Of a stretch of 10,748 nt of DNA, positions 1 to 5,680 are shown piece by piece. The DNA comes from Candidatus Woesearchaeota archaeon (GTDB lineage: Archaea; Nanobdellota; Nanobdellia; Woesearchaeales; JACPBV01). The stretch is taken from contig JAHWHQ010000008.1 of the NCBI GenBank assembly GCA_019323195.1, positions 1 to 10,748 on the forward strand. The letters run 5' to 3'. How positions within the stretch are numbered: position 1 is the first letter of the stretch; each line of letters starts with the position of its first letter. Made by a program: the position numbers and the translations under genes. Below the pieces are notes generated by a model. That model was not told the origin of the DNA and ran no database searches. It saw only the letters and a program-made list of their open reading frames with translations.

Positions 1-42
1 AGAAGCATAAGAAAGACTAAAAACAATCTTTGGGATGGGCAT
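1..42 (-). CDS. Possible N-terminus of a gene running off the left edge (partial)
   Basis: An ATG at 42-40 on the minus strand opens a frame with no stop to the window edge (MPIPKIVFSLSYAS...). A weak TATA-like stretch (ctaatttac) lies about 26-31 bp upstream, which is the spacing seen at other leaderless starts in this window. Only 14 codons are visible, so no family can be named and chance is a serious alternative. If real, the gene is divergent from tatD. Confidence 0.2.
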   Translation of the reverse strand, partial: MPIPKIVFSLSYAS

Positions 43-84
43 TAAACTTCAGATGCGGGAAGTCTGTAAATTAGTGATTGGATG

Positions 85-95
85 ATTCTCACAAG
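85..95. repeat. Left copy of 11 bp direct repeat (putative target-site duplication)
   Basis: attctcacaag is repeated exactly at 259-269. The two copies flank the palindromic element; the terminal g of this copy is shared with its left arm, so the true duplication is probably 9-10 bp. Confidence 0.55.
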
Positions 96-258
96 CTTCA
101 TCCATAAAATGAAGGTTGCCATCAATTTTGCGAGCGATACATTCCCTGACACATCCTTAGCGGAGGGTGATGCCCCTTACGGGGAGGGGCCGCTCTTCAA
201 AAAATGACAGACTCCGAGTGAGCCGATGGCAACCCTGAAGGATTTTATGGATGAAGCC
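95..258. mobile_element. MITE-like palindromic element with flanking direct repeats
   Basis: The left arm 95-110 (gcttcatccataaaat) is a perfect inverted repeat of 242-257. A second perfect 10 bp arm pair, ggttgccatc (114-123) with gatggcaacc (225-234), lies just inside it. The two are separated by an asymmetric internal loop of 3 and 7 bases. The element is bordered by an exact 11 bp direct repeat, attctcacaag, at 85-95 and 259-269, as expected for a target duplication of about 10 bp. The interior has no long frame but could fold: agcgg (159-163) can pair with ccgct (190-194) around the hairpin cccc-ttac-gggg (173-184). I infer a non-autonomous insertion element. A structured non-coding RNA is the main alternative, because the arms would form a 26 bp stem if transcribed. 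I do not recognise a transposon family. Confidence 0.5.
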
Positions 259-269
259 ATTCTCACAAG
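259..269. repeat. Right copy of 11 bp direct repeat (putative target-site duplication)
   Basis: This is an exact match to 85-95. It abuts the tatD TATA box, so an insertion here would have landed at the upstream edge of that promoter without disrupting it. Confidence 0.55.
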
Positions 270-281
270 AAAATTTATAAA
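270..281 (+). promoter_or_regulatory. tatD promoter (archaeal TATA box)
   Basis: The stretch aaaatttataaa is centred about 30 bp upstream of the tatD ATG at 306. No Shine-Dalgarno sequence lies between it and the ATG. This spacing predicts a leaderless or nearly leaderless transcript. Confidence 0.55.
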
Positions 282-305
282 CCAGTTAATAAACCAGAAG
301 CTATC

Positions 306-1073
306 ATGGGACTTTTCATAGATGTTCACTGCCACCTTGACTTTGACGGCTTAAAGGAAAGGCTGGACGAGGTTATCGGTAATGCCAAAAAAGCGGGATT
401 AAATTCTATAATAACCTCAGGGATAACGCCTGAAACAAACAGGAAGGTCCTGGAGATAGCATCCAGGTATCCTGACATTGTAAAGCCCTCTTTCGGCCTC
501 TATCCTATGGATGCCCTGACAAGAGAGGGCGGAAAAGAGGACTTTGATGTTGACAAGGAGCTGGAGTTCTGGAATAAGAACAAGGAAAGATTCATTTCCA
601 TCGGAGAGGTAGGCTTGGACTACTTTCACGGAAAAGACAAGGCAATGCAGAAAGAGGTTTTCGGAAAGGTCTTAGATACAGCCAAAAAACTGGACAAGAC
701 CGTAATTATCCATTCCAGAAAGGCAGAGCTTGACGCAATTGACATCTTAGAATCCTCTGGCATAAAAAAGGTTATAATGCACTGTTTTTCAGCAAGAAAG
801 CACTTGGTCAAGAGGGCATACGATCTTGGGTATTGCTTCTCGATCCCCACAAACGTAGTGAGGCTTCAGCAGTTCCAGGAGATGGTCAGGGAGATTGACA
901 TAAACCACCTGTTCTGCGAGACAGACGCCCCTTTCCTAAGCCCGTTTAGGGACAAGAGGAACGAGCCTGCCTTTGTTCTTGAAAGCTACAAAAAGATTTC
1001 AGAGCTGAAAGGGATGGAATTAGAAGAGGTGGAGAAAAACATCTGGATGAATTTTGACAGGCTCTTTAGTTGA
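306..1073 (+). CDS. tatD: TatD-family metal-dependent hydrolase (putative deoxyribonuclease)
   Basis: This is a 255-residue TIM-barrel amidohydrolase of the TatD family, close to the usual 250-265 residues. All metal-site motifs are present in order: HxH near the N-terminus (FIDVHCHLD, H8 and H10), GEVGLDY (E101), VIIHSR (H136), VIMHCFS (H159) and CETDAPFL (D207). The C-terminal NFDRLF matches the family's ending. Characterised TatD proteins are cytoplasmic Mg-dependent 3'-5' exonucleases or endonucleases linked to DNA repair and degradation; the exact substrate here is unknown. The start at 306 is supported by a TATA box about 30 bp upstream and by the conserved FIDVHCHLD beginning at residue 4. 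The gene stands alone and ends 9 bp from a small convergent gene. It appears complete and intact. Confidence 0.93.
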   Translation: MGLFIDVHCHLDFDGLKERLDEVIGNAKKAGLNSIITSGITPETNRKVLEIASRYPDIVKPSFGLYPMDALTREGGKEDFDVDKELEFWNKNKERFISIGEVGLDYFHGKDKAMQKEVFGKVLDTAKKLDKTVIIHSRKAELDAIDILESSGIKKVIMHCFSARKHLVKRAYDLGYCFSIPTNVVRLQQFQEMVREIDINHLFCETDAPFLSPFRDKRNEPAFVLESYKKISELKGMELEEVEKNIWMNFDRLFS

Positions 1074-1082
1074 AAAAGGTGT

Positions 1083-1205
1083 TTATTTATCCGCAAACTC
1101 ATCCATCTTGTCATCCATATTAAAAAAGAGCAGTTCATAATCCCGTTTAAGTCTTCTCTTCTTTTGGCCTTTATCCTTCCTCCTGATGCTGATGCAGTTA
1201 CTCAT
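1083..1205 (-). CDS. Very small charged protein, 40 residues, unknown
   Basis: An ATG at 1205-1203 on the minus strand opens a 40-codon frame ending TAA at 1085-1083. The N-terminal half is strongly basic (RRKDKGQKKRRLKRDYE) and the C-terminal end is acidic (NMDDKMDEFADK). It has one Cys (residue 4) and no recognisable domain. It lies 60 bp downstream of, and on the same strand as, the zinc-finger gene at 1266-1451, so the two may form a small operon. It ends 9 bp from the tatD stop in tail-to-tail orientation. I see no Shine-Dalgarno site. The split charge composition and neat fit between neighbours favour a real gene, but at this length chance cannot be excluded. Confidence 0.4.
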   Translation of the reverse strand: MSNCISIRRKDKGQKKRRLKRDYELLFFNMDDKMDEFADK

Positions 1206-1265
1206 TTTTAAACGAGTATGTCCGTTTCTTTATTGCTCAGAATCGGTTTCATACCTTGTATTTTT

Positions 1266-1451
1266 TCAATTTCTGGAAGGGTGGTGATTTTTCATTTTTT
1301 CATAACACGCTCTCAGCCTCTGGCGCCTCCTTTCTCCGGCACACTTTATATTGCCGCACGTCACCATCCTGTCAAAAGAACGTAGGAAATCAATCCTTGA
1401 AAATTTTTTTCTGCAGATTACACATCTCCTCGTATCGGTATAATGGGGCAT
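1266..1451 (-). CDS. Small Cys4 zinc-finger protein
   Basis: This is a 61-residue protein with a clear paired-cysteine pattern: CVIC near residues 10-13, then TCGNIKC about 20 residues later, followed by a basic segment (GERRRQRLRACYEK). The spacing resembles small treble-clef or zinc-ribbon proteins of archaea, which often bind nucleic acid or partner proteins; no specific function can be assigned. A Shine-Dalgarno-like gaaggga precedes the ATG by about 8 bases. The palindromic TATA-like ggtttaaacc lies about 45-50 bp upstream, leaving room for a leader that contains that site. A 76-codon frame on the opposite strand over the same bases has no family features and looks like the shadow. The gene is divergent from the signalling operon, with about 150 bp between the starts. 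Confidence 0.65.
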   Translation of the reverse strand: MPHYTDTRRCVICRKKFSRIDFLRSFDRMVTCGNIKCAGERRRQRLRACYEKMKNHHPSRN

Positions 1452-1492
1452 TTTCAGTCCCTTCTTGGATAAAATCAGGAATATAAGGTTAA

Positions 1493-1502
1493 GGTTTAAA
1501 CC
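1493..1502 (-). promoter_or_regulatory. Palindromic TATA-like site upstream of the zinc-finger gene
   Basis: ggtttaaacc is a perfect 10 bp palindrome about 45 bp upstream of the minus-strand ATG at 1451. A TATA role would put the transcript start near 1472 with the Shine-Dalgarno in the leader. A second TATA-like stretch (ttatattcc, about 1478-1486) is an alternative. Confidence 0.3.
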
Positions 1503-1520
1503 ATTAATGCAAAATTAACA

Positions 1521-1543
1521 TAATGTTTAACATATAAACATTA
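1521..1543. promoter_or_regulatory. Perfect 23 bp palindrome, candidate operator
   Basis: The arms taatgttta (1521-1529) and taaacatta (1535-1543) are perfect inverted repeats of 9 bp around a 5 bp spacer. The site ends one base before the TATA-like box of the signalling operon. Archaeal Lrp/AsnC proteins typically bind such AT-rich palindromes near their own promoters. Binding by the product of the gene at 1604 is therefore a natural hypothesis, but it is inference. Confidence 0.5.
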
Positions 1544-1544
1544 G

Positions 1545-1553
1545 ATATATAAA
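1545..1553 (+). promoter_or_regulatory. TATA box of the signalling operon
   Basis: atatataaa directly follows the palindrome and predicts a start near 1575, giving a leader of about 28 bases with a weak agga just before the ATG at 1604. A second TATA-like sequence (atttataat, 1571-1579) lies about 28 bp from the ATG and would give a near-leaderless transcript instead. Confidence 0.45.
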
Positions 1554-1603
1554 CCGAATTCGCCTCTAATATTTATAATTCAAACTACAAAAAAATAAGG
1601 ATT

Positions 1604-2161
1604 ATGAAACTAACCCGAAACGAAAAGAAAACCCTGAAACTATTATTAGACAATTCAAGGATATCAGATAGGGAGATAGCCTCTAAATTAAATATCTCCA
1701 GTGTGGCTGTTGGAAAAATAAGGAGAAAATTAGAATCCCAGATAATAGAATCCTATACCTTAAATCTAAATTACGCCAAGCTTGGAATCCGTACCTTTGC
1801 AATAGCAGTAGCGAAGCTAACAAAAGAAGGATTGGATAAAGGAGAGCTGGAAGTAGAGCAGAAATTACTTAGGAATCCGCACATAATAAACGTCTACAGA
1901 ATACCTAAAGGGAGTTCTACCCATATCATTCTATACGGCTTTGAGGACATGACTGAATTAGATGATTTCTTTCATTCACTCAGGTTAAAGGAGGAACTCC
2001 ATAAATTCATCGAAACCCAGGAGCTGTTTACATTCTCGCACAATAGCCTAATTAAAAACAGCCCAATACAACTATTTCATAAGGTGGTGGATCATCTAAG
2101 GACCAGGCCTAAGGGAATAAAGTTTAATGAGCTTGAGAATTTCAAGAAGAGGTTAAGATGA
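1604..2161 (+). CDS. Winged-helix AsnC/Lrp-like transcriptional regulator
   Basis: This 185-residue protein has an N-terminal helix-turn-helix of AsnC/Lrp type: LTRNEKKTLKLLLDNSRISD followed by REIASKLNISSVAVGKIRRKLE (helices about residues 3-44). A linker (ESYTLNLNYAKLGI) leads into an alternating alpha/beta region resembling the RAM ligand-binding/oligomerisation domain (about 62-145, including INVYRIPKGSSTHIILYGFEDM). About 40 C-terminal residues extend beyond the usual 150-residue Lrp length and end in a basic tail. Such proteins bind DNA as dimers or octamers and often control their own promoter; the palindrome at 1521-1543 is a candidate site. It is the first gene of a four-gene operon, and its stop overlaps the kinase ATG (ATGA), so it may be the DNA-binding output of the kinase/receiver pair. 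That link is inference. Confidence 0.8.
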   Translation: MKLTRNEKKTLKLLLDNSRISDREIASKLNISSVAVGKIRRKLESQIIESYTLNLNYAKLGIRTFAIAVAKLTKEGLDKGELEVEQKLLRNPHIINVYRIPKGSSTHIILYGFEDMTELDDFFHSLRLKEELHKFIETQELFTFSHNSLIKNSPIQLFHKVVDHLRTRPKGIKFNELENFKKRLR

Positions 2162-4095
2162 AAAATCATGGATTAGATGAAGAGATATATAGATCCGTTT
2201 TTGAGAAAGGATGTTGCGGTATTCTGGTCTTTGATATTAAAAAGGGGAGATTCATATTCGCTAACCCCACAATATGTGAAATAGTCCGCTATTCATCAGA
2301 AGAGCTGCTTAAACTAAGACTTGATGATATTTCCCCAAAAAAAGATCTGCAGCATGTGATTAGGGAATTTACAAAAAAGCCGCAAAGGAATAGAAGCATT
2401 ACCCTGAATATCCCTCTCCTTAGGAAGGATAAAACATTATTCTATTGTGATGTTAATCTTAAGCCTATAAGAATAGGGGAAGAGAAATTGCTGGTGGGCT
2501 TTTTTAAAGATTTAACTCTCTGCAGACATTCATGCAAATCCCTGCGTGATAGCAAAGAAAGGCTGGACTACATCCTGTCTAAAATTCCTATAGTAATCTA
2601 CACCTGCAAGGTCGATGGTGACTGGGCAACCACGTTTATAAGCAAAAATATTCAGGTTCAGACAGGACACAGGCCAGAGGATTTTACGAAAAATGCCGGT
2701 TTCTGGATTGCACATATACATCCGCATGATAAGCAGAAGGTCCTTAACAAGCTTTCTAATCTGATGGATAAAAAACATATCATAAATGAATATAGGTTTT
2801 TATGCAGGGATGGAAGGTATGTTTGGATGCAGGATGAAACTAAATTGGTGTGTGACAAAACTGGCAGGCCCGTAGAGCGTCTTGGGTACATATTGGACAT
2901 CACTAAAAGCAAATCAGCAGATGAAAAGCTGAGGGAAAGTGAGGATAAGTTAAGAAACATCTTTGATTCCTCTCCTCATGCTATTACAATTACTGATTTA
3001 AATGCAAATATAATTGACTGCAACCATGCAACCCTGGCTCTGCACGGTTTTTCCTCAAAGAAGGAGATGATTGGCAGGAATGCCCTTGAGCTGATTGCCA
3101 AAAAGGAACACGAAAAAGCATTGAGGAATATAAGGAAGACGGTTAAAGATGGCATTGTAAGTAATATAGAGTACACCTTCCTTAAAAAAGACCTCAGTGA
3201 ATTCCATGGTGAGCTTTCTGCAAGCCTTGTCAGAGACGCCTCTGGCGGGCCCAAATTATTTGTGGGCATAACAAAAGACATAACAGAACGCAGGAGAGTA
3301 GATGAGCTTAGGAAAAAAGCAGAGCTTAGGAAGCAGGAAATAAAAAAATTAAAAGAGCTGGACAGAATAAAGACAGACTTCTTAAATATGATCTCTCATG
3401 AGTTAAAAACCCCCCTGACAGCGCTGTCTGCACATATAGAGGTATTGAGGGATTTGGAAGGTGATGTTAGCGGCTTGAAGAAAAAAAGCTTTGATGCCTT
3501 GGAAAGAAACAAGGAACAGTTAAGGATTTTAATAAGCAACATCCTGGAGATATCAAGAATTGAATCCGGAAAATTTAATCTGAACCTTTCAGAGATGGAT
3601 TTACACAAATCCATTGATTCTGTCATAAATGAATTAAGGGCGTCTTCAGATAAAAAAGGCATAAGTCTGATAAAAAAAATAGGCCCGGTACCCAGGATAA
3701 GGGCTGATGAGGAAAAAGTGAAGATAGTATTGAATAATCTGATTAATAATGCCATTAAATTCACAAAAAAAGGCCCAGTTATAGTACAGGCAAAAAAAGC
3801 AGGCGGTAACATTCTGGTGGATGTTATAGACCGGGGAATTGGCATTCCGGAGAATAAGATCCATAAATTATTTGAAAAATTTTACCAGGTAGAGCCGCAT
3901 TTAAGGAGAAAATACGGGGGTACTGGACTGGGGCTGACAATCTCTAAACAGTTGGTTGAGCTGCATGGTGGGGAAATAAGCGTGAAAAGTTTTTTTGGAA
4001 GGGGCTCAAGATTCTCATTCACCCTTCCGATATTTTCCAGTAAAAAGCCGGCAGAGGTAAAAAATGGAAAAAATACTTTACATAGAGGATTATGA
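2158..4095 (+). CDS. Soluble sensor histidine kinase with three PAS domains
   Basis: This 645-residue kinase has no signal peptide and no membrane segment, so it is predicted to sense a cytoplasmic cue. Three PAS-type repeats precede the kinase core: about residues 12-120 (including GILVFDIKKGRFIFANPTIC), 134-250 (PAS plus PAC-like YRFLCRDGRYVWMQDET) and 263-378 (ending VGITKDITERR). A charged helix (about 378-405) leads to the dimerisation/phosphoacceptor H-box MISHELKTPLTAL with H414. The ATP-binding domain shows the N-box (NNLINNAIKF, 526-535), G1 (DRGIGIP, 558-564), F-box (FEKFYQ) and G2 (GGTGLGL, 587-593). All catalytic motifs are intact. A Shine-Dalgarno gaggt lies just before the ATG, which overlaps the previous stop by 4 bp. 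PAS domains can bind haem, flavin or small ligands, and none can be assigned from sequence. Cognate partner: the receiver encoded immediately downstream. Confidence 0.93.
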   Translation: MKNHGLDEEIYRSVFEKGCCGILVFDIKKGRFIFANPTICEIVRYSSEELLKLRLDDISPKKDLQHVIREFTKKPQRNRSITLNIPLLRKDKTLFYCDVNLKPIRIGEEKLLVGFFKDLTLCRHSCKSLRDSKERLDYILSKIPIVIYTCKVDGDWATTFISKNIQVQTGHRPEDFTKNAGFWIAHIHPHDKQKVLNKLSNLMDKKHIINEYRFLCRDGRYVWMQDETKLVCDKTGRPVERLGYILDITKSKSADEKLRESEDKLRNIFDSSPHAITITDLNANIIDCNHATLALHGFSSKKEMIGRNALELIAKKEHEKALRNIRKTVKDGIVSNIEYTFLKKDLSEFHGELSASLVRDASGGPKLFVGITKDITERRRVDELRKKAELRKQEIKKLKELDRIKTDFLNMISHELKTPLTALSAHIEVLRDLEGDVSGLKKKSFDALERNKEQLRILISNILEISRIESGKFNLNLSEMDLHKSIDSVINELRASSDKKGISLIKKIGPVPRIRADEEKVKIVLNNLINNAIKFTKKGPVIVQAKKAGGNILVDVIDRGIGIPENKIHKLFEKFYQVEPHLRRKYGGTGLGLTISKQLVELHGGEISVKSFFGRGSRFSFTLPIFSSKKPAEVKNGKNTLHRGL

Positions 4096-4420
4096 GGATA
4101 CGGCAGAAGCAGTAAAGGCAATGCTTACAAATATGGGATTCCAGGCTGAGATAGCCCTGTCAGGAAAAGAGGGCATACGAAAGGCAGAAAGCCATTTTGA
4201 CTTGATCCTGCTGGATATAATGCTCCCTGACATGTCTGGATGGGATGTTTTTCAGGCGCTGAATAATAGGATCAAAGGCACGAAATATATTTTTCTGAGT
4301 GTTATCCCTATATCCACAGAAAGAATGGATGAATTAAAAAAAGCAGGGGTTTCAGATTATATAACAAAGCCTTTCAGCAAGGAAGGCCTCATATCAAGAA
4401 TAAAAAAAGCATTAAAATGA
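4064..4420 (+). CDS. Stand-alone response-regulator receiver (CheY-like) protein
   Basis: This 118-residue protein is a single REC domain with no output domain. The acidic pocket E8-D9 (ILYIEDYED), phosphoacceptor D51 (LILLDIMLPDMSG), switch Ser79 (FLSV) and Lys102 (ITKPF) are all present, so it should accept phosphate from the upstream kinase. The ATG at 4064 lies 32 bp inside the end of the kinase gene in another frame and has a good Shine-Dalgarno (gaggt, about 6 bases upstream). Its stop overlaps the next ATG (ATGA). With no effector domain attached, it probably acts by binding another protein. The operon's HTH regulator or its RecA-fold-like product are the nearest candidates, by inference only. 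Confidence 0.92.
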   Translation: MEKILYIEDYEDTAEAVKAMLTNMGFQAEIALSGKEGIRKAESHFDLILLDIMLPDMSGWDVFQALNNRIKGTKYIFLSVIPISTERMDELKKAGVSDYITKPFSKEGLISRIKKALK

Positions 4421-4896
4421 GTTCATCATTAACAATCACTTCGGTAGAAAATCTGCAGAGCAGGATCAGTTCAGAACTGAGATCCATGAAAGACATTCCT
4501 GGGATTTATGTTTCTTTAAACAAAACCCAGAAAAGCACAGAAAGGATCCTTGGGAATTCAGGTGTGAATACTGATAAGCTCTTCTTTATAGACTGTGTTA
4601 CCTCAGAGAAAAAAAGGGATGATGTCTTGCATATTGCTCCTGACCAGTTAGGCTTGCTATGCTCGGCTATAAGGGCATTTATGAACGATATTAAAGGAAA
4701 AAAGTTTCTGGTTTTGGATGCCCTTTCAACATTATTGATCTATAATAATGAAAATCAGGTAGTACAATTTGTCAGGGAAATCACAGAATATGTTTCAGAA
4801 AACAGCAGTAGGGTAATAGCTTTCAGCCCTGAAACAAAAGGGGAGGAATTATTAGGGCAGATAGCTAATTTCTTTGATGAGGTAAGAAGAAAATGA
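4417..4896 (+). CDS. RecA/KaiC-fold-like protein lacking Walker A (possible pseudo-ATPase)
   Basis: This is a 159-residue protein. Its pattern resembles the archaeal KaiC/RAD55-like signal-transduction ATPases: a beta strand with GIYVSLNKTQKSTERIL (29-45) where such proteins have a 'YVSLN-P' segment, KLFFIDCVTSE (54-64), and a Walker-B-like strand KFLVLDALSTLLIYN (96-110, D101). No Walker A P-loop (GxxxxGK[ST]) is present anywhere, so ATP hydrolysis looks unlikely. It may instead be a binding or adaptor protein. It is the fourth gene of the operon, starting in an ATGA overlap with the receiver gene and lacking its own Shine-Dalgarno, so translation is probably coupled. Fold assignment is from pattern memory and moderately confident; function is unknown. 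Confidence 0.6.
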   Translation: MSSSLTITSVENLQSRISSELRSMKDIPGIYVSLNKTQKSTERILGNSGVNTDKLFFIDCVTSEKKRDDVLHIAPDQLGLLCSAIRAFMNDIKGKKFLVLDALSTLLIYNNENQVVQFVREITEYVSENSSRVIAFSPETKGEELLGQIANFFDEVRRK

Positions 4897-4906
4897 GAAA
4901 ACCAAA

Positions 4907-4917
4907 ACATTTATATC
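4907..4917 (+). promoter_or_regulatory. TATA box upstream of the 97-residue protein gene
   Basis: The AT-rich stretch acatttatatc is centred about 29 bp from the ATG at 4941. A short aggt just before the ATG is too close to be a strong ribosome site, which is consistent with a leaderless or very short leader. Confidence 0.5.
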
Positions 4918-4940
4918 TTTCTTATTTCTAAGCTCAGGTA

Positions 4941-5234
4941 ATGAAGATAGAGATAGACACAAAACACGATTCTCCTGAGGAGATAAGGAAGGTAATTAAG
5001 ATGCTCCAGCACCTTGTAGGTGAGCAGTCATACTCCAACAGCCCTAATATCTTCGATGACTCTGCTTCATTAGGCATTGACTCTTCATCTCCTGAACCCT
5101 CTCCAGCTGCAACCAATGCCTTTGCCAACATGTTCGGCGATGCATCCCAGGATTCCAAACAAGAGCCGGTTGAAGAGGAAAAAGAGGAGCCGGAGGAGGA
5201 AAAAGAAAGGATCCCAAGGGTTGTTACTTACTAA
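4941..5234 (+). CDS. Small acidic-tailed conserved-looking protein, unknown function
   Basis: This 97-residue protein has three parts. The N-terminal segment MKIEIDTKHDSPEEIRKVIKML (1-22) looks like a beta strand followed by an amphipathic helix. A Ser/Pro/Ala-rich linker follows (about 30-65). The tail is very acidic (EEEKEEPEEEKER) and closes with the short hydrophobic motif PRVVTY. The ordered N-terminus and the fixed C-terminal motif around a disordered acidic stretch suggest an adaptor. I recall similar openings in small proteins of DPANN archaea, but cannot verify this. It precedes archease by 32 bp on the same strand, though archease appears to have its own TATA box. The frame is supported over a 70-codon overlapping frame by its own promoter position and composition. 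Confidence 0.7.
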   Translation: MKIEIDTKHDSPEEIRKVIKMLQHLVGEQSYSNSPNIFDDSASLGIDSSSPEPSPAATNAFANMFGDASQDSKQEPVEEEKEEPEEEKERIPRVVTY

Positions 5235-5236
5235 AG

Positions 5237-5245
5237 CTTTAAATA
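5237..5245 (+). promoter_or_regulatory. Archease TATA box
   Basis: ctttaaata is centred 26 bp upstream of the ATG at 5267, within the gap after the preceding stop codon. No Shine-Dalgarno follows, so a leaderless transcript beginning at the ATG is predicted. Confidence 0.5.
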
Positions 5246-5266
5246 ATAAGCCTGTCCTTCTTTCTT

Positions 5267-5680
5267 ATGATGAAATACAGATTCCTTGATGATATAACCT
5301 CTGACGTAATGTTTGAGGTACATGGAAAAACCCTTAAAGAGCTTTTCCAGAATGCAGCAGAAGCCCTTTTCTCAGTGATATGCAGGATAAAGCAGGTAAA
5401 GCCAAAGGAAAGCGAGGAATTCCAGGTAAAGGCAAACAACCTTGAGGAGCTTATGATCAACTGGCTCCAGGCCCTTATAGCCATTGTTGACACAGAGGAG
5501 AAATTCTTCTCAAAATTCGTGATAGAAGATATCAGCAAAACCAGCCTGAAAGCAAGACTATCTGGAGAGCCGATAAGGCCGGAGCTTGGAGAAACAGTTG
5601 TTAAGGCAGTTACTCTCTACAGGTATAAATTAGAAAAGACCAATAAAGGATATAAGGCAAGAGTCAGCCTTGACATCTAG
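5267..5680 (+). CDS. Archease (RtcB RNA-ligase activating protein)
   Basis: This 137-residue protein has the normal archease length and layout. It has an N-terminal metal-site loop FLDDITSDVMFEVHG, the helix segment LKELFQNAAEALFSVIC, the middle LEELMINWLQALI, KAVTLYRYKL, and the C-terminal SLDI. The Asp of the TSDV segment (D13) and the terminal Asp-Ile (136-137) correspond to the metal-coordinating positions of the family. The usual HTAD His is replaced (ITSD) and the usual His after KAVT is Tyr. Archease promotes guanylylation and turnover of RtcB, the 3'-phosphate RNA ligase that joins tRNA exons in archaea; RtcB itself is not in this window. Start: a TATA box 26 bp upstream favours the first of two adjacent ATGs. 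The stop TAG shares a CTAG with the stop of the convergent gene. Confidence 0.88.
   Translation: MMKYRFLDDITSDVMFEVHGKTLKELFQNAAEALFSVICRIKQVKPKESEEFQVKANNLEELMINWLQALIAIVDTEEKFFSKFVIEDISKTSLKARLSGEPIRPELGETVVKAVTLYRYKLEKTNKGYKARVSLDI

Noticed and set aside
95..258. SRP RNA, RNase P RNA or tRNA in the palindromic element
   Set aside because: I found no SRP helix 8 motif, no RNase P conserved boxes and no cloverleaf with a T-loop sequence; only the long stem supports an RNA.
1..305. TnpB-like tail and omega-RNA at the left end (short plus-strand frame ending ...LNFRCGKSVN at 74, followed by a structured region)
   Set aside because: The frame is only 17 codons after a stop and matches no TnpB ending I can name. 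IS200/IS605 elements lack terminal inverted repeats and target duplications, both of which are seen here.
1256..1486. 76-codon plus-strand frame
   Set aside because: It is antisense to the zinc-finger gene, whose Cys pairs and ribosome site are convincing. The plus-strand peptide is Phe/Ser/Cys-rich without any domain, typical of a shadow.
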